From contig NZ_BCVE01000005.1 in NCBI RefSeq assembly GCF_001591585.1, positions 186,001-250,000 of the forward strand: a stretch of 64,000 bases of DNA. Direction: 5' to 3'. Origin of the DNA: Niallia circulans NBRC 13626 (GTDB lineage Bacteria > Bacillota > Bacilli > Bacillales > Cytobacillaceae). Numbering within the stretch: the first letter of the stretch is position 1; every line of letters begins with the position of its first letter. The translations under genes were made by a program, and so were the position numbers. The notes under the pieces are model-generated. The model ran no database searches. It worked only from the letters and a program-made list of their open reading frames with translations, and was not told where the DNA came from. Below are positions 21,198 through 30,809 of this stretch, piece after piece.

Positions 21198-23312
21198 TCA
21201 ATTTTTATTGCATGAATTCTTTTCAAACAACTCTTGCTTAAAAATAGCTAGATTATCTGCATGGATTAATCTTTCTACCTTTTGTTTATCATTTATCAAA
21301 TCAACCAAGCTCTTCATTATGTTTAGATGAGAGTAAGAATCTACAGCTGCTAAGCAAAAAATAATTTTCACAGGATCATTTTCTTCATTTCCAAACATAA
21401 TTGGTTCTTTCAATGTCATCACACTAATTCCTAATTCATTCACACCGTCTTCTGGTCTAGCATGCGCAAGCGCCAAGTGCTTCCCTATCACAATATAAGG
21501 ACCGTATTCTTCAACAGAATGAATCATTGCCTCAATATATCTAGCTTCGATAACTTGCTCCGTTACTAAAGGGAGAGAGACTCGCTCAATCACCTCCTTC
21601 CAATCTTCACATTCTTGATGGAGTATAATATTCTTATCCCTGAGGATATCTTGTAACATTGGCTGAATCTCCCTTGTATTAAATTTCAAGCGGTGTTGTT
21701 TAAAGGTATCTACTAGGTTCAGATAGCTCTCCGCTGTTATCTTTGCACCGCACGCTTCCATTAAGGTTAGTATGTCCTGCAGCATCTTGGTTGCATCTCT
21801 TTCATTAGACACTAATCTTCTTTTTTCTTTATTTTGTTCTAAGAAAGCATCAATCTCTTTTTTATCACTTTCTCTTAATATAGGATTAAGCAAAAGGGAG
21901 GGTTTCTTAGAATAGTCAATCGGAATGGTTGAGAAAATAATGTCTACATCTAACTTGTCGATAAAAGACAGTTCATAGGAACTCAAAACAGTGACTATCT
22001 CTATATTGAATTGCTCCTTTAAATTTGCCGCCAACAGCCTTCCTGTAGAAATACCGTGATTACAGACAACTACCGCTTGATAAATAAACTGCTCCTCTTG
22101 CTTCATCCGACTTGTCGATGTAGAAAAATAAATAGTCAAAAAGCCTATTTCATCCTCTGATAATGGTTTCTTTATATAACTTTCTATATGGTTACTAAAT
22201 CCTGCTACCGCTTGATAGATCCAACTATAGGATTCCTTAATTGTCTCTTTTAATGGATTGAATACCTTTATGTCATTCCTTGCTCTACTGAGTAAGCCTG
22301 TAATATGTTTATACAATCCCTCATATAAATCTTCTTCTTCCAAAGAGAAAGGGATAAGTGTTACTTTCTCCACATGAATGATTAGTTGAATTGTCAATAG
22401 CTGTGCTGTAACCCAATCGAGTGAATTACTCATATCTTTCGAATCAAAAGATTCAATCGTAAAGGCAATATATTTCATTTCTGATAGGGAGGGATATAGC
22501 TTAAAGCGCTCACAAATTTGATCGATAAAATCTCTAATTTGCCCTTCCGTTAATTCTCTTTTTCCTTTTACCGTATCACTAATGGTATTGCCATCATGTA
22601 TCCGTCTAATCCAAATGGCTAAAAATAAGATAACTTGATTATGATATAAAGGATTAACATCTGGGTTCAACTGCTTCAATTGCTGGTTATACAATTGTGC
22701 AATAATCTTTATCCGTTCTCTTTCCAAAAAGTTTAATACTAGCCTAGCCTCAAAATTAATTTCCTTCGGCATTCTGCTCGATAGCGTTATATAATCGAAA
22801 TCTGTCCGACTATTAATGACATCAAAAAGCATCGACCGAATAGACCTTTCATCCCCTTGTAAAACAACTCCTTGCTTCGGAAGACTTACGACTTGAATAC
22901 CATACTTTTTTAAATGCTGACGTATCTTACGCATATCTTCATCCACTGTACTTTTCGATACTTGTAAACGTCCTTCCATTTCATATAAGAGAGTGGTTTT
23001 ACTAGTATCAGCAATATCTAAAAGTAATACTAAGAAACGCTCGTCAGGATGGTAATATTCTTTCGTTCCTTCCGCATTCATTCGCTCCAATAAGGTTTTT
23101 GCATCTCTATGTGCCAGAGTAAGCTGCATTCCCTTCCCTCTTTTTGTGGTAACCAGTGAATAATTGTTGCTTTGGAGAAACTCATTAATTAGCATTAATT
23201 CATTTCGCAAGGTTCGTTGGCTAATATGGTATTCATTACTTAAATCTTCTAAAGTTAAATACGTATTTGCCGTTAGAAGTCTTTTCAATACTTGTTTTGT
23301 GCGTTCCTTCAT
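21198..23312 (-). CDS. PRD-containing transcriptional regulator with EIIB and EIIA domains (BglG/MtlR type)
   Basis: The 704-residue regulator carries HTH_11 (about 5-60, YLTLEDLSNEYHISQRTLR), a second HTH (about 85-170), two PTS regulation domains (about 190-400), an EIIB-like domain with Cys near residue 412 (VVVCNHGISTG) and a fructose-type EIIA domain (about 550-700) with His617 in LALAHARPEDG. Such proteins activate PTS operons in response to phosphorylation by HPr and the cognate EIIB. It leads the operon. Because no separate EIIA exists, its EIIA domain may also supply transport phosphate, an inference. A cre-like site lies upstream. Confidence 0.88.
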   Translation of the reverse strand: MKERTKQVLKRLLTANTYLTLEDLSNEYHISQRTLRNELMLINEFLQSNNYSLVTTKRGKGMQLTLAHRDAKTLLERMNAEGTKEYYHPDERFLVLLLDIADTSKTTLLYEMEGRLQVSKSTVDEDMRKIRQHLKKYGIQVVSLPKQGVVLQGDERSIRSMLFDVINSRTDFDYITLSSRMPKEINFEARLVLNFLERERIKIIAQLYNQQLKQLNPDVNPLYHNQVILFLAIWIRRIHDGNTISDTVKGKRELTEGQIRDFIDQICERFKLYPSLSEMKYIAFTIESFDSKDMSNSLDWVTAQLLTIQLIIHVEKVTLIPFSLEEEDLYEGLYKHITGLLSRARNDIKVFNPLKETIKESYSWIYQAVAGFSNHIESYIKKPLSEDEIGFLTIYFSTSTSRMKQEEQFIYQAVVVCNHGISTGRLLAANLKEQFNIEIVTVLSSYELSFIDKLDVDIIFSTIPIDYSKKPSLLLNPILRESDKKEIDAFLEQNKEKRRLVSNERDATKMLQDILTLMEACGAKITAESYLNLVDTFKQHRLKFNTREIQPMLQDILRDKNIILHQECEDWKEVIERVSLPLVTEQVIEARYIEAMIHSVEEYGPYIVIGKHLALAHARPEDGVNELGISVMTLKEPIMFGNEENDPVKIIFCLAAVDSYSHLNIMKSLVDLINDKQKVERLIHADNLAIFKQELFEKNSCNKN

Positions 23313-23397
23313 GAAAAGTAACCCCTTTCATAATTTGATTATAATTAACTGTTTATAAGAAGTTTAGTATATGTTTTTGCAACTTTAACTGGCAAAA

Positions 23398-23413
23398 ATG
23401 TAAGCGATTAAAT
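23398..23413. promoter_or_regulatory. Predicted cre site upstream of the PRD regulator
   Basis: ATGTAAGCGATTAAAT matches WTGNAARCGNWWWCAW with one mismatch. It lies 86 bases upstream of the regulator start, in position for CcpA control of the PTS operon. Confidence 0.5.
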
Positions 23414-23565
23414 AATTATTCATATGCATAGTTATTGCATCTTCATCTCATTATCAAAAAAATATGAAATATGAAAAATTACATAATTGTAGGCGTAGAA
23501 AGTGTCCAGAAAAATCGAACTGGATCATAAATAGAAAGTTCAAATGTTAGTTATTAAAAAAAGGG

Positions 23566-23585
23566 AGAACCATCCCTCCGCTTCC
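23566..23585 (+). repeat. Copy of the dispersed motif
   Basis: AGAACCATCCCTCCGCTTCC. No clear inverted partner is visible nearby. Confidence 0.6.
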
Positions 23586-23676
23586 TCAAAACCCAAATAA
23601 TTCCACTTTTTCCTATTACTTTACCGTTTAATCTGCTTAAAATCGTCTATATATAAGAAAAAAGGAGGCGTTATAG

Positions 23677-23787
23677 ATGGTTAAAAATGAAGATTTAAAA
23701 AACAAAACAGTGGATCGTGATTTTAAAATAACAGAGGAACAAAAAGAGAAACAGCAAGAAAAGAAAAAAGAGGATAAAGAGAAATAA
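23677..23787 (+). CDS. Small lysine/glutamate-rich protein, 36 residues
   Basis: An ATG with AAAGGAGG ten bases upstream opens a 36-codon frame, MVKNEDLKNKTVDRDFKITE followed by a Glu/Lys/Gln tail, and a terminator begins a few bases after the TAA. It is wholly hydrophilic and probably unstructured. Function unknown. The strong signals on both sides make it a credible gene despite its size. Confidence 0.65.
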   Translation: MVKNEDLKNKTVDRDFKITEEQKEKQQEKKKEDKEK

Positions 23788-23792
23788 TGGTA

Positions 23793-23833
23793 AAAAAGAG
23801 TACTTGCTCTTTCAGGAGCTAGTACCCTTTTTT
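23793..23833. terminator. Bidirectional terminator between convergent genes
   Basis: GTACTTGCTC and GAGCTAGTAC pair at nine of ten positions; an A-run precedes and a T-run follows. It separates the 36-residue gene from the luciferase-like gene. Confidence 0.8.
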
Positions 23834-23857
23834 ATGATTTAATTTTTTGCTGAACTT

Positions 23858-24859
23858 TTATTTTCCCTCTACTACTTCTCTCAATATTTCATAAGAGCGT
23901 TTCTGTTTTTCAGGATCAAAAATATAAGAAACTGCCATGATTTCATCGACATTAAAGCGTTCCTGAAAAGCTGCAAGCTGGTTGCGAACGGAATCTTTGC
24001 TTCCTAAAAGAGTCACGCTAGACATGGATCTGGCCATTTCTTCTTCTTGTGGATTCCAAAGACCATCTAAACTATTCACTGGTGGCTGAAGCGGCATTTG
24101 TGTTCCCCGTACAACATTTAGGAAAAATTGATGAGTAGACGTCTGCAAAACAGCCGCCTCTTCATCTGTTTCAGCGGCAATCAAATTTAAACAAACCATC
24201 ATATATGGCTTATCCAAATACTTCGAAGGTTTGAAACGCTCACGATAAATCTTGATTGCATCCGCCATATATCTCGGTGCAAAATGAGAAGCAAACACAT
24301 AAGGCAGTCCTAGACTTGCCGCTAAATAAGCTGAATCAGTGGAAGAACCAAGAATATATATCGGTACATTTGTACCAACACCCGGATGTGCTTTTACATA
24401 ACCTTGATCCTCTTCAGGTCCAAAGTACGTTAAAAGAGCATTAACATCCTCTGGGAACGTATAGACGGAATCCTTTTGTGACCGTCTTAACGCACTCGCA
24501 GTCAGCATATCGGTTCCTGGTGCTCTGCCAAGTCCTAAATCTACTCGATTTGGATAAATCGTTGCCATCGTTCCAAATTGTTCGGCAACTACCAATGGAG
24601 AATGGTTCGGAAGCATCACGCCACCAGATCCTACGATAATGCTGTCTGTATGTTCAAGCGTATGCTTAATGAGGATAGCTGTTGCTGAACTAACAAGTGT
24701 AGATGTATTATGATGCTCTGCAATCCAATAACGTTTATAGCCCATTTTCTCTGTTGCTTGAGCTAAATCCACCATTGATTCAATAGCTTCGTTAGAAGTT
24801 TGTCCCTCACGAATCGGGGCAAGGTTTAATACAGATATAGGTATATTTAAATTTGCCAT
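23858..24859 (-). CDS. Luciferase-like (LLM class) flavin-dependent oxidoreductase
   Basis: The 333-residue TIM-barrel protein belongs to the bacterial luciferase-like group that uses FMNH2 or F420. Visible landmarks are [11 protein letters not shown] (about 42), [20 protein letters not shown] (about 77), [12 protein letters not shown] (about 107) and [10 protein letters not shown]. It is a single-component MsnO8-type member; the substrate is unknown. I start at the ATG at 24859, with GGA eight bases upstream; a TTG two codons earlier is an alternative. It is monocistronic. Confidence 0.9.
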   Translation of the reverse strand: MANLNIPISVLNLAPIREGQTSNEAIESMVDLAQATEKMGYKRYWIAEHHNTSTLVSSATAILIKHTLEHTDSIIVGSGGVMLPNHSPLVVAEQFGTMATIYPNRVDLGLGRAPGTDMLTASALRRSQKDSVYTFPEDVNALLTYFGPEEDQGYVKAHPGVGTNVPIYILGSSTDSAYLAASLGLPYVFASHFAPRYMADAIKIYRERFKPSKYLDKPYMMVCLNLIAAETDEEAAVLQTSTHQFFLNVVRGTQMPLQPPVNSLDGLWNPQEEEMARSMSSVTLLGSKDSVRNQLAAFQERFNVDEIMAVSYIFDPEKQKRSYEILREVVEGK

Positions 24860-25055
24860 TTGCAAGATCCTTTCTTGTTTAAGTCATCCTTAATCATATC
24901 AATTGCTTAACAAGAAAAAAAATTATTTGCTTGAAGGATAGGAGTAAATTATAAAGGAAGGTTAGAGAAAAGCAAGAAAAATTTCAACCCATTACCTATC
25001 TAACAAAAATATCTCTTCTCCGTTTTCTCAGTCTCCATGTCTTTTCTAAAAAAGA

Positions 25056-25078
25056 CAAAAAAGCAGAAAAACTGCTTT
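25056..25078 (-). terminator. Intrinsic terminator of the rfb operon
   Basis: AAAGCAG (25060-25066) and CTGCTTT (25072-25078) form a stem with a 5-base loop, followed on the minus strand by TTTTTT. It lies just past rfbB. Confidence 0.75.
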
Positions 25079-25099
25079 CTCTGCTTTTTTTATTTCTAT

Positions 25100-26119
25100 T
25101 TACAATGTATACTGTTTCTCAAAATAATTCTGATATTCCCCGCTGATGATTTGCTCCCACCATTCCTTGTTGTCTAAATACCATTGGATCGTTTGGGCAA
25201 TGCCAGACTCAAATGTATAGGTTGGTTTCCAGCCTAATGCTTCTAATTTTGTTGGGTCAATCGCATAGCGTTTATCATGTCCTAGTCGATCCGTTACGAA
25301 TTCGATTAAGTCTTCTGACTTGCCTAGTGTGCTAATGATTGTTTTTACTACTTCTAAGTTTGTTCGTTCGTTATGACCGCCAACATTGTATACTTCTCCA
25401 TTTGCACCTTCATGCAGCACTAAATCAATTGCCGCACAATGATCTAATACGTGTAACCAGTCACGAATGTTTTTACCGTCTCCATAAACAGGAATCTTTT
25501 GTTCATTCAACACGCGAGATATCGTTAATGGAATTAATTTCTCTGGGAAATGGTATGGTCCATAGTTGTTGGAACAACGCGTAATATTGATTGGCAAGCC
25601 AAATGTTTCATGATAGGCACGAACAAGCATATCGGAGGATGCTTTACTTGCACTGTATGGGCTATTTGGCTGTAATGGTGTATCTTCTGTAAAGAAGGTT
25701 GTTGGATCAAAATCTAATTCACCATATACTTCATCTGTCGATACATGAACAAATTTTGTTACCCCAATTGCCTTTGACGCATCCAGTAATACTTGTGTAC
25801 CTAGTACATTAGTAACCACGAAAATTTCAGGGTTGGTAATCGAACGATCGACATGGCTTTCTGCTGCAAAATGAGTAACATAATCAAACTTTTCTTTTTC
25901 AAAAAGTGCGAAAATGGCGTCACGATCTGCGATATCTGCCTTTACGAAATGATAGTTATCCTTCGCTTCGATTTCCTTATGCTTCGTTAAATCTCCTGCA
26001 TAGGTTAATAAATCTAAATTATAGATATCATAATCGGGATATTTGTTTACCATATATTGAACAAAGTTACCGCCGATAAATCCTGCTCCACCTGTTACTA
26101 GTACTTTCTTTCTTGCCAT
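25100..26119 (-). CDS. rfbB: dTDP-glucose 4,6-dehydratase (RfbB/RmlB)
   Basis: This 339-residue short-chain dehydrogenase converts dTDP-glucose to dTDP-4-keto-6-deoxyglucose, the second step of dTDP-L-rhamnose synthesis. It has the NAD-binding GGAGFIGGNF, the HVSTDEVYGEL segment and the catalytic YSASKASSD (Tyr and Lys), and closes with NKEWWE typical of RmlB. Its ATG follows the rfbD stop directly. It is last in the rfbA-C-D-B operon. Confidence 0.96.
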   Translation of the reverse strand: MARKKVLVTGGAGFIGGNFVQYMVNKYPDYDIYNLDLLTYAGDLTKHKEIEAKDNYHFVKADIADRDAIFALFEKEKFDYVTHFAAESHVDRSITNPEIFVVTNVLGTQVLLDASKAIGVTKFVHVSTDEVYGELDFDPTTFFTEDTPLQPNSPYSASKASSDMLVRAYHETFGLPINITRCSNNYGPYHFPEKLIPLTISRVLNEQKIPVYGDGKNIRDWLHVLDHCAAIDLVLHEGANGEVYNVGGHNERTNLEVVKTIISTLGKSEDLIEFVTDRLGHDKRYAIDPTKLEALGWKPTYTFESGIAQTIQWYLDNKEWWEQIISGEYQNYFEKQYTL

Positions 26120-26974
26120 TTAATTCACCTCTTCTTGTAATTCAGCGATATATCGCGTTAATGCATCCTGCCATGCAGGAAGACGAGTAAATCCATTCTT
26201 CTCTAACTTGTCCTTTGACATCCGGGAATTCTTTGGACGAACAGCTTTAGTCGGGTATTCTTCCGTCGTAATGCTATTTACTTTCACGGCTTTTCCCGCT
26301 ACTTGAAAAATTTCTTTCGCAAAGTCTGCCCATGTAGTAAATCCTTCATTAGAAGCATGATACACGCCATACTTCTCCGTTTCAGCCATATCTAGTAATA
26401 GCTTCGCTAAATCAAATGTATACGTAGGAGAGCCATATTGATCCCCGACTACATTCAATTCCTTTCTTGTTTCCGCCAAACGAAGCATCGTTTTAATAAA
26501 GTTATTGCCGTTAATGCCAAATACCCAAGAAATACGAATAATGAAGTACTTATCTAGTAAGCTTTGTACAGCTTTTTCACCTTCATATTTCGTTATTCCG
26601 TAGTAGCCAACTGGATTAGCTGCATCTTCTTCTGTGAAAGGCTCTGTACCTGTTCCTTCAAAGACATAATCGGTGCTAATGTAAATAAATTTAGCATCCA
26701 CGCTTTTAGCCGACGCTGCCAAGTACTTTGTCCCATTTACATTCACATCAAAGCAGACATCCTTGTTATCCTCTGCGTTATCGACTGCCGTATAAGCAGC
26801 ACAATGTATGACCACATCTGGCTTTACGGTATGTATATAGTTTCGCACCTGCTCTTCTTGCGTAATATCCAGTTCCTTATGACCGACGCCAATCATATCA
26901 AATCCACGCTTTTTTCCTTCTAATACCACATCATAACCTAATTGACCGGAATAGCCTGTCACTAAAATCTTCAT
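26120..26974 (-). CDS. rfbD: dTDP-4-dehydrorhamnose reductase (RfbD/RmlD)
   Basis: The 284-residue enzyme reduces dTDP-4-keto-L-rhamnose to dTDP-L-rhamnose using NAD(P)H. Landmarks are VTGYSGQLGYDV (cofactor loop), HCAAYTAVDNAE, STDYVFEGTG, YYGITKYEGE with Tyr and Lys catalytic residues, and RISWVFG. It overlaps rfbC by four bases (ATGA at 26971-26974) and is followed immediately by rfbB. Confidence 0.96.
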   Translation of the reverse strand: MKILVTGYSGQLGYDVVLEGKKRGFDMIGVGHKELDITQEEQVRNYIHTVKPDVVIHCAAYTAVDNAEDNKDVCFDVNVNGTKYLAASAKSVDAKFIYISTDYVFEGTGTEPFTEEDAANPVGYYGITKYEGEKAVQSLLDKYFIIRISWVFGINGNNFIKTMLRLAETRKELNVVGDQYGSPTYTFDLAKLLLDMAETEKYGVYHASNEGFTTWADFAKEIFQVAGKAVKVNSITTEEYPTKAVRPKNSRMSKDKLEKNGFTRLPAWQDALTRYIAELQEEVN

Positions 26975-27537
26975 TTATTCTCACCAAAAGTAAAATTATT
27001 ATCAGCATCTTTCAATAATGGTGCTTTTTCATCTTTTTCTGAAAGAACCGGCGTAATTTCTAATGGCCATTCAATGCCAATTTCAGGATCATTCCAACTA
27101 ATTCCTCGATCACAATCAGGGGCGTATAAGTTGTCGACTTTATATTGCACTTCCACATCATCCGTAATCGTCATAAATCCGTGCGCAAACCCTTGTGGGA
27201 TTAATAATTGCTTTTTATTTTCAGCAGAAAGCTCGATTCCAAACCACTTACCGAACGTCGGGCTACCTTTGCGAATATCTACCGCCACATCAAAAATAGC
27301 CCCTTTTGTACAGCGGACTAATTTTGTCTGTGCCTTCGGGTTTAATTGATAATGTAAGCCGCGAAGCGTTCCTTTTGTTGCCGAAAACGATTGATTATCT
27401 TGGACAAAACGAATATCGATTCCTGCCTTTTGGAAGATTTCTTCATTATAGGTTTCCATGAACCAGCCGCGATGATCCCCGAATACTTTTGGTTCCACTA
27501 CTTTTAATCCTTGGATAAATGTTTCAATACTTTGCAT
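26971..27537 (-). CDS. rfbC: dTDP-4-dehydrorhamnose 3,5-epimerase (RfbC/RmlC)
   Basis: The 188-residue cupin epimerises C3 and C5 of dTDP-4-keto-6-deoxyglucose. The substrate-binding segments FVQDNQSFSATKGTLRGLHY (catalytic His in LHYQ), GKWFGIELS and IPQGFAHGF are intact. I use the ATG at 27537; the GTG at 27546 belongs to the ribosome site (GAGGTG). It lies between rfbA and rfbD. Confidence 0.95.
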   Translation of the reverse strand: MQSIETFIQGLKVVEPKVFGDHRGWFMETYNEEIFQKAGIDIRFVQDNQSFSATKGTLRGLHYQLNPKAQTKLVRCTKGAIFDVAVDIRKGSPTFGKWFGIELSAENKKQLLIPQGFAHGFMTITDDVEVQYKVDNLYAPDCDRGISWNDPEIGIEWPLEITPVLSEKDEKAPLLKDADNNFTFGENK

Positions 27538-27557
27538 CCTATGCACCTCAAATCTAC

Positions 27558-28436
27558 TTAATATTTAATATCGCCTTTTGCCACTTTTAATAAATATTGA
27601 CCATAGCCTGTTTTAGAGTAAAGATTCCCCTGTTCAATTAGCAAATCATTGGTAATCCAACCATTGATGTAACCAATTTCCTCTGGTGCAGCAATCTTAA
27701 TTCCTTGATGGTCCTCAATTGTCCGAACAAAATTAGAAGCCTCTAATAAACTTTGATGCGTTCCTGTATCTAACCACGTATAGCCTCTGCCAAGTAACTC
27801 TACTTCTAATTCTCCAAGCTGCAAGTACGCTTCATTAATAGACGTAATTTCTAACTCTCCACGATGAGATGGCTGGACTTTTTTTGCAATATCTACTACT
27901 CGATTGTCATAAAAATAGAGACCAGTAATCGCATAATTAGACCTAGGCACTTCTGGTTTTTCTTCCACGCTTAACACTTTTCCGTCTTCATTAAACTCCA
28001 CTACACCAAAGCGTTCCGGATCCTGAACATGGTAGCCAAATACGGTTGCCCCGTGTTCCTTTTGTGCTGCACGTTGGAGGATTTTTCTCATTCCGCTTCC
28101 ATAATATATATTATCACCTAAAATCATCGCAACCGAATCATCGCCAATGAATTCTTCCCCAATAATAAATGCTTGAGCAAGCCCTTCTGGCTTTGGCTGC
28201 ACTTTATACTGCAAGGTAATGCCAAATTGAGAACCATCACCAAGCAGTGCTTCAAATCGAGGGGTGTCCTCGGGAGTGGAAATAATTAAAATGTCTTTGA
28301 TTCCCGCCAACATTAAAGTAGAAAGAGGATAATAAATCATCGGTTTATCGTTAATTGGTAAGAGCTGTTTACTTGTCACTAAAGTAAGCGGATAAAGTCT
28401 TGTCCCGCTTCCGCCAGCTAGTATAATTCCTTTCAT
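27558..28436 (-). CDS. rfbA: Glucose-1-phosphate thymidylyltransferase (RfbA/RmlA)
   Basis: The 292-residue nucleotidyltransferase makes dTDP-glucose from glucose-1-P and dTTP, the first step of rhamnose activation. It has the signature [37 protein letters not shown] and FGVVEF. It is first in the operon, with its promoter in the 490-base gap shared with the TarS-like gene. SD AAGGAGA precedes the ATG. dTDP-rhamnose is likely destined for a wall glycopolymer. Confidence 0.97.
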   Translation of the reverse strand: MKGIILAGGSGTRLYPLTLVTSKQLLPINDKPMIYYPLSTLMLAGIKDILIISTPEDTPRFEALLGDGSQFGITLQYKVQPKPEGLAQAFIIGEEFIGDDSVAMILGDNIYYGSGMRKILQRAAQKEHGATVFGYHVQDPERFGVVEFNEDGKVLSVEEKPEVPRSNYAITGLYFYDNRVVDIAKKVQPSHRGELEITSINEAYLQLGELEVELLGRGYTWLDTGTHQSLLEASNFVRTIEDHQGIKIAAPEEIGYINGWITNDLLIEQGNLYSKTGYGQYLLKVAKGDIKY

Positions 28437-28924
28437 GTAAGAAATTCTCCTTTTCTTTTAAGCTTACAATTTTATTTTACCCTAAATAAATAACAACTTA
28501 TATGAATGTAATCAAAAAATAATTTTTAGCTAGTAATTAATAGAAAAAAACGATGGAAATGAATGCTACATATAAAAATTAGCAATAATGATAGAAAAAG
28601 TCAAAAATCTTTATTGAATTCCTTCCTACTATGGAAAAAGATTGTATTTTCTACAAATAGAAAACCCTATTGTTGTAATCAAATTTTAAGGATATAACGT
28701 CTTCTTTCATCAAACTTATTAGTTTCCTCTATTATAAAGGATATAAATGGTAGTAATTAAAAGGAAATAGTATTATACTATTTTTGAATTAGGTAAATAG
28801 AACACTGTATAGTCCTATCATAAACTTAACTATTGTAATAAAGAAGATAATTATTTATCGCAAAAAGTGTGGTATGATAAATCTTATGAATAAAAGGAAA
28901 CATGTAATTTTGGAGGGTAAGTAA
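28437..28924. other. Divergent promoter region between rfbA and the TarS-like gene
   Basis: About 490 bases with no gene visible. A plausible plus-strand -10 (TATGAT at 28873-28878) precedes the glycosyltransferase start. I could not fix a convincing -35 or any operator. The sequence is very AT-rich throughout. Confidence 0.4.
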
Positions 28925-30460
28925 TTGAAAGTAACGATAGCTATTCCAATTTATAATGCGGCTCGACATTTAAATGTTACATTAGATTCATTAATGAACC
29001 AAACAATGGATGCTGCCGATTTCGAAATTATCTGTGTCAATGATCGTTCTACAGATAATAGTTTAGGTGTAATAAATGAATATCAAAAGAAGATGAGTAA
29101 TTTAATCCTAATTGATCGTGTGGAAAATTCAGGCGGTCCTATGATTCCTCGAAACGATGCCATTGAAGCAGCTAGAGGAGAGTATATCTTATTTTTAGAT
29201 AATGATGATTTTTTAGGTGAAGAAACATTAGAAAGATTTTATAATGCAGCAACAGAACATAAGTCAGACGTTATTTTTGGAAAATATGTAGGGGTAAACG
29301 GTCGGGTAGTTCCTCAATCTATGTTTAAAAAAGGCAATAGATACAACGCGGATATCATTGAGGATAATCTAGTGTATAGTTTAGCTCCCCATAAAATGTT
29401 CAATTTACAATTTGTTAAAGAAAATGGTTTTCAATTCCATCCCAAAGCAGTAGTTGGAGAAGATCAGCTATTTGTAATGCAATGCTTCATAAATGCTAAA
29501 GTAATAACCGTGCTATCAGACTATGATTACTATTATGTGGTCGCAAGAGGAAATGAAAATTTAAGCCTGAAATATTTTCCTGCAAATGAATTTTTCTTCT
29601 CCTTCAACCGTATTATGGAGTTTCTTGAAAATAGCAGTCTGAATGCTATTTATAAAAGGGAGCTTAAGATAGCCTTTTTAAATCGATTCTTACATGCAAG
29701 TAGATTAAAAGGCCATCTACTATCTGGTTTGCTAAACAAAGAACAGAAAAAAGATTGGTTAAATGAGACCAAATTATTTATTGATAATCATGTAGGAGAT
29801 GACCTTATTGCTTCTATGCATTCTAGATTTCAATATTTACTAAAGGTAGCTAAAGAAAATGATGTGGATAAATTATTAGCCATTCATCGTCATATAAACA
29901 AAGTAACCGCAAATGACATTTCGAAAGTGGAAAACGGCTTTATCTATGCAAGGTTAAGAAAAGTTTCTAAAGAAATTTCCTATGATGAAGAACATGTTGT
30001 AAATCAATTTAACACTTCTAATGTGTTTATTTCCGAATTAGAATTTGATGATAGAACATTCACAATTAATGGGCAAATGACACAAAGTTTATTAATTAAC
30101 CAGGATGTGGAATATGAACTACGTTTAGTCCACAGACCAACAGGCTTAGAAGTACATCATAAAAATCAATTCCCAGGTATACAAGATAAATTTACATTTG
30201 TGGTAGATTATCAAGAAATACTCTTTGATGAAAAGTTTGTTGGGGTTTGGGACCTATTTGTAGAGGCAACGGTTAATGGCTATGTAAAAAGAAGAAGGTT
30301 AGGCTCTTCTCGAGCTGAGTTCCTTAAAAAACATGATATAATTCCTTCTCTACATTCGTTTGGAAAAGTTTATTCTATTCAACCATTTTACACGAAACCT
30401 CTTAGCAATATTTCATTGGAAGTTAAACTTGAGGATAAAAGTAAGAAAGGGAATAAATAG
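28925..30460 (+). CDS. TarS/TarQ-like GT2 glycosyltransferase
   Basis: The 511-residue protein has an N-terminal GT2 (GT-A) domain (about 1-230): IPIYNAARHL, the UDP-binding NDRST, ENSGGPMIPRNDA, the metal-binding LDNDD, and GVNGRVVPQSMFK. The same order occurs in the S. aureus wall teichoic acid beta-GlcNAc transferase TarS, including the GED acceptor-site segment (VGEDQLFVMQ). A C-terminal beta-rich part (about 370-500) resembles TarS trimerisation modules. It should glycosylate a wall polymer at the inner membrane face. The start is TTG at 28925; GGAGGG lies seven bases upstream. Confidence 0.8.
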   Translation: MKVTIAIPIYNAARHLNVTLDSLMNQTMDAADFEIICVNDRSTDNSLGVINEYQKKMSNLILIDRVENSGGPMIPRNDAIEAARGEYILFLDNDDFLGEETLERFYNAATEHKSDVIFGKYVGVNGRVVPQSMFKKGNRYNADIIEDNLVYSLAPHKMFNLQFVKENGFQFHPKAVVGEDQLFVMQCFINAKVITVLSDYDYYYVVARGNENLSLKYFPANEFFFSFNRIMEFLENSSLNAIYKRELKIAFLNRFLHASRLKGHLLSGLLNKEQKKDWLNETKLFIDNHVGDDLIASMHSRFQYLLKVAKENDVDKLLAIHRHINKVTANDISKVENGFIYARLRKVSKEISYDEEHVVNQFNTSNVFISELEFDDRTFTINGQMTQSLLINQDVEYELRLVHRPTGLEVHHKNQFPGIQDKFTFVVDYQEILFDEKFVGVWDLFVEATVNGYVKRRRLGSSRAEFLKKHDIIPSLHSFGKVYSIQPFYTKPLSNISLEVKLEDKSKKGNK

Positions 30461-30658
30461 ATGAAAAAAGTGAAAACATTAAAAAATGTCACAACATATG
30501 CTCGTCCTTCTGTTAATGCAATTAAAGTGAACCATTATGAAGAGGCGGGAGTAGAGCTAACAGTTTGGCCAAGCATTAAAGGTTGGTACGAATTACGACC
30601 GGTCGATTTTGACGGCATCATGAATACAGAGTTCATTCAAACAAAAGATGTAAAATAA
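30461..30658 (+). CDS. Small SH3-like protein coupled to the TarS-like gene
   Basis: The 65-residue protein starts immediately after the glycosyltransferase stop (TAGATG). Its pattern, VTTYARPSVNAIKV, then GVELTVWPSIKGWYELRP, then NTEFIQTKDVK, fits a bacterial SH3-type beta-barrel: Tyr-Ala-x-Pro near the start, a Gly-Trp-Tyr and an F-I-x-x-x-D-V end. It has no signal peptide, so it is probably cytoplasmic and may bind the glycosyltransferase. The function is inferred only from adjacency. Confidence 0.65.
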   Translation: MKKVKTLKNVTTYARPSVNAIKVNHYEEAGVELTVWPSIKGWYELRPVDFDGIMNTEFIQTKDVK

Positions 30659-30742
30659 GGCTAAAAAATTATAATAATCATGGGAAAGCAGTGAGATGGA
30701 TCTTTATTTTCATTTTTCGTTCATTGCGGGAATCTAAACAAG

Positions 30743-30758
30743 AGAACCATTCCTCTGA
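30743..30758 (+). repeat. Partial copy of the dispersed motif
   Basis: AGAACCATTCCTCTGA, single copy downstream of the SH3-like gene and just before a terminator. Confidence 0.5.
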
Positions 30759-30762
30759 AAAC

Positions 30763-30802
30763 AAAAAAGGGTGCTAACTATTCATAGTTAATACCCTTTT
30801 TT
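30763..30802. terminator. Bidirectional terminator between convergent genes
   Basis: AAAAAAGGGT-GCTAACTA pairs with TAGTTAA-TACCCTTTTTT around TTCA with one mismatch. It serves the plus-strand SH3-like gene and the minus-strand LCP gene. Confidence 0.85.
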
Positions 30803-30809
30803 CGTCCAT

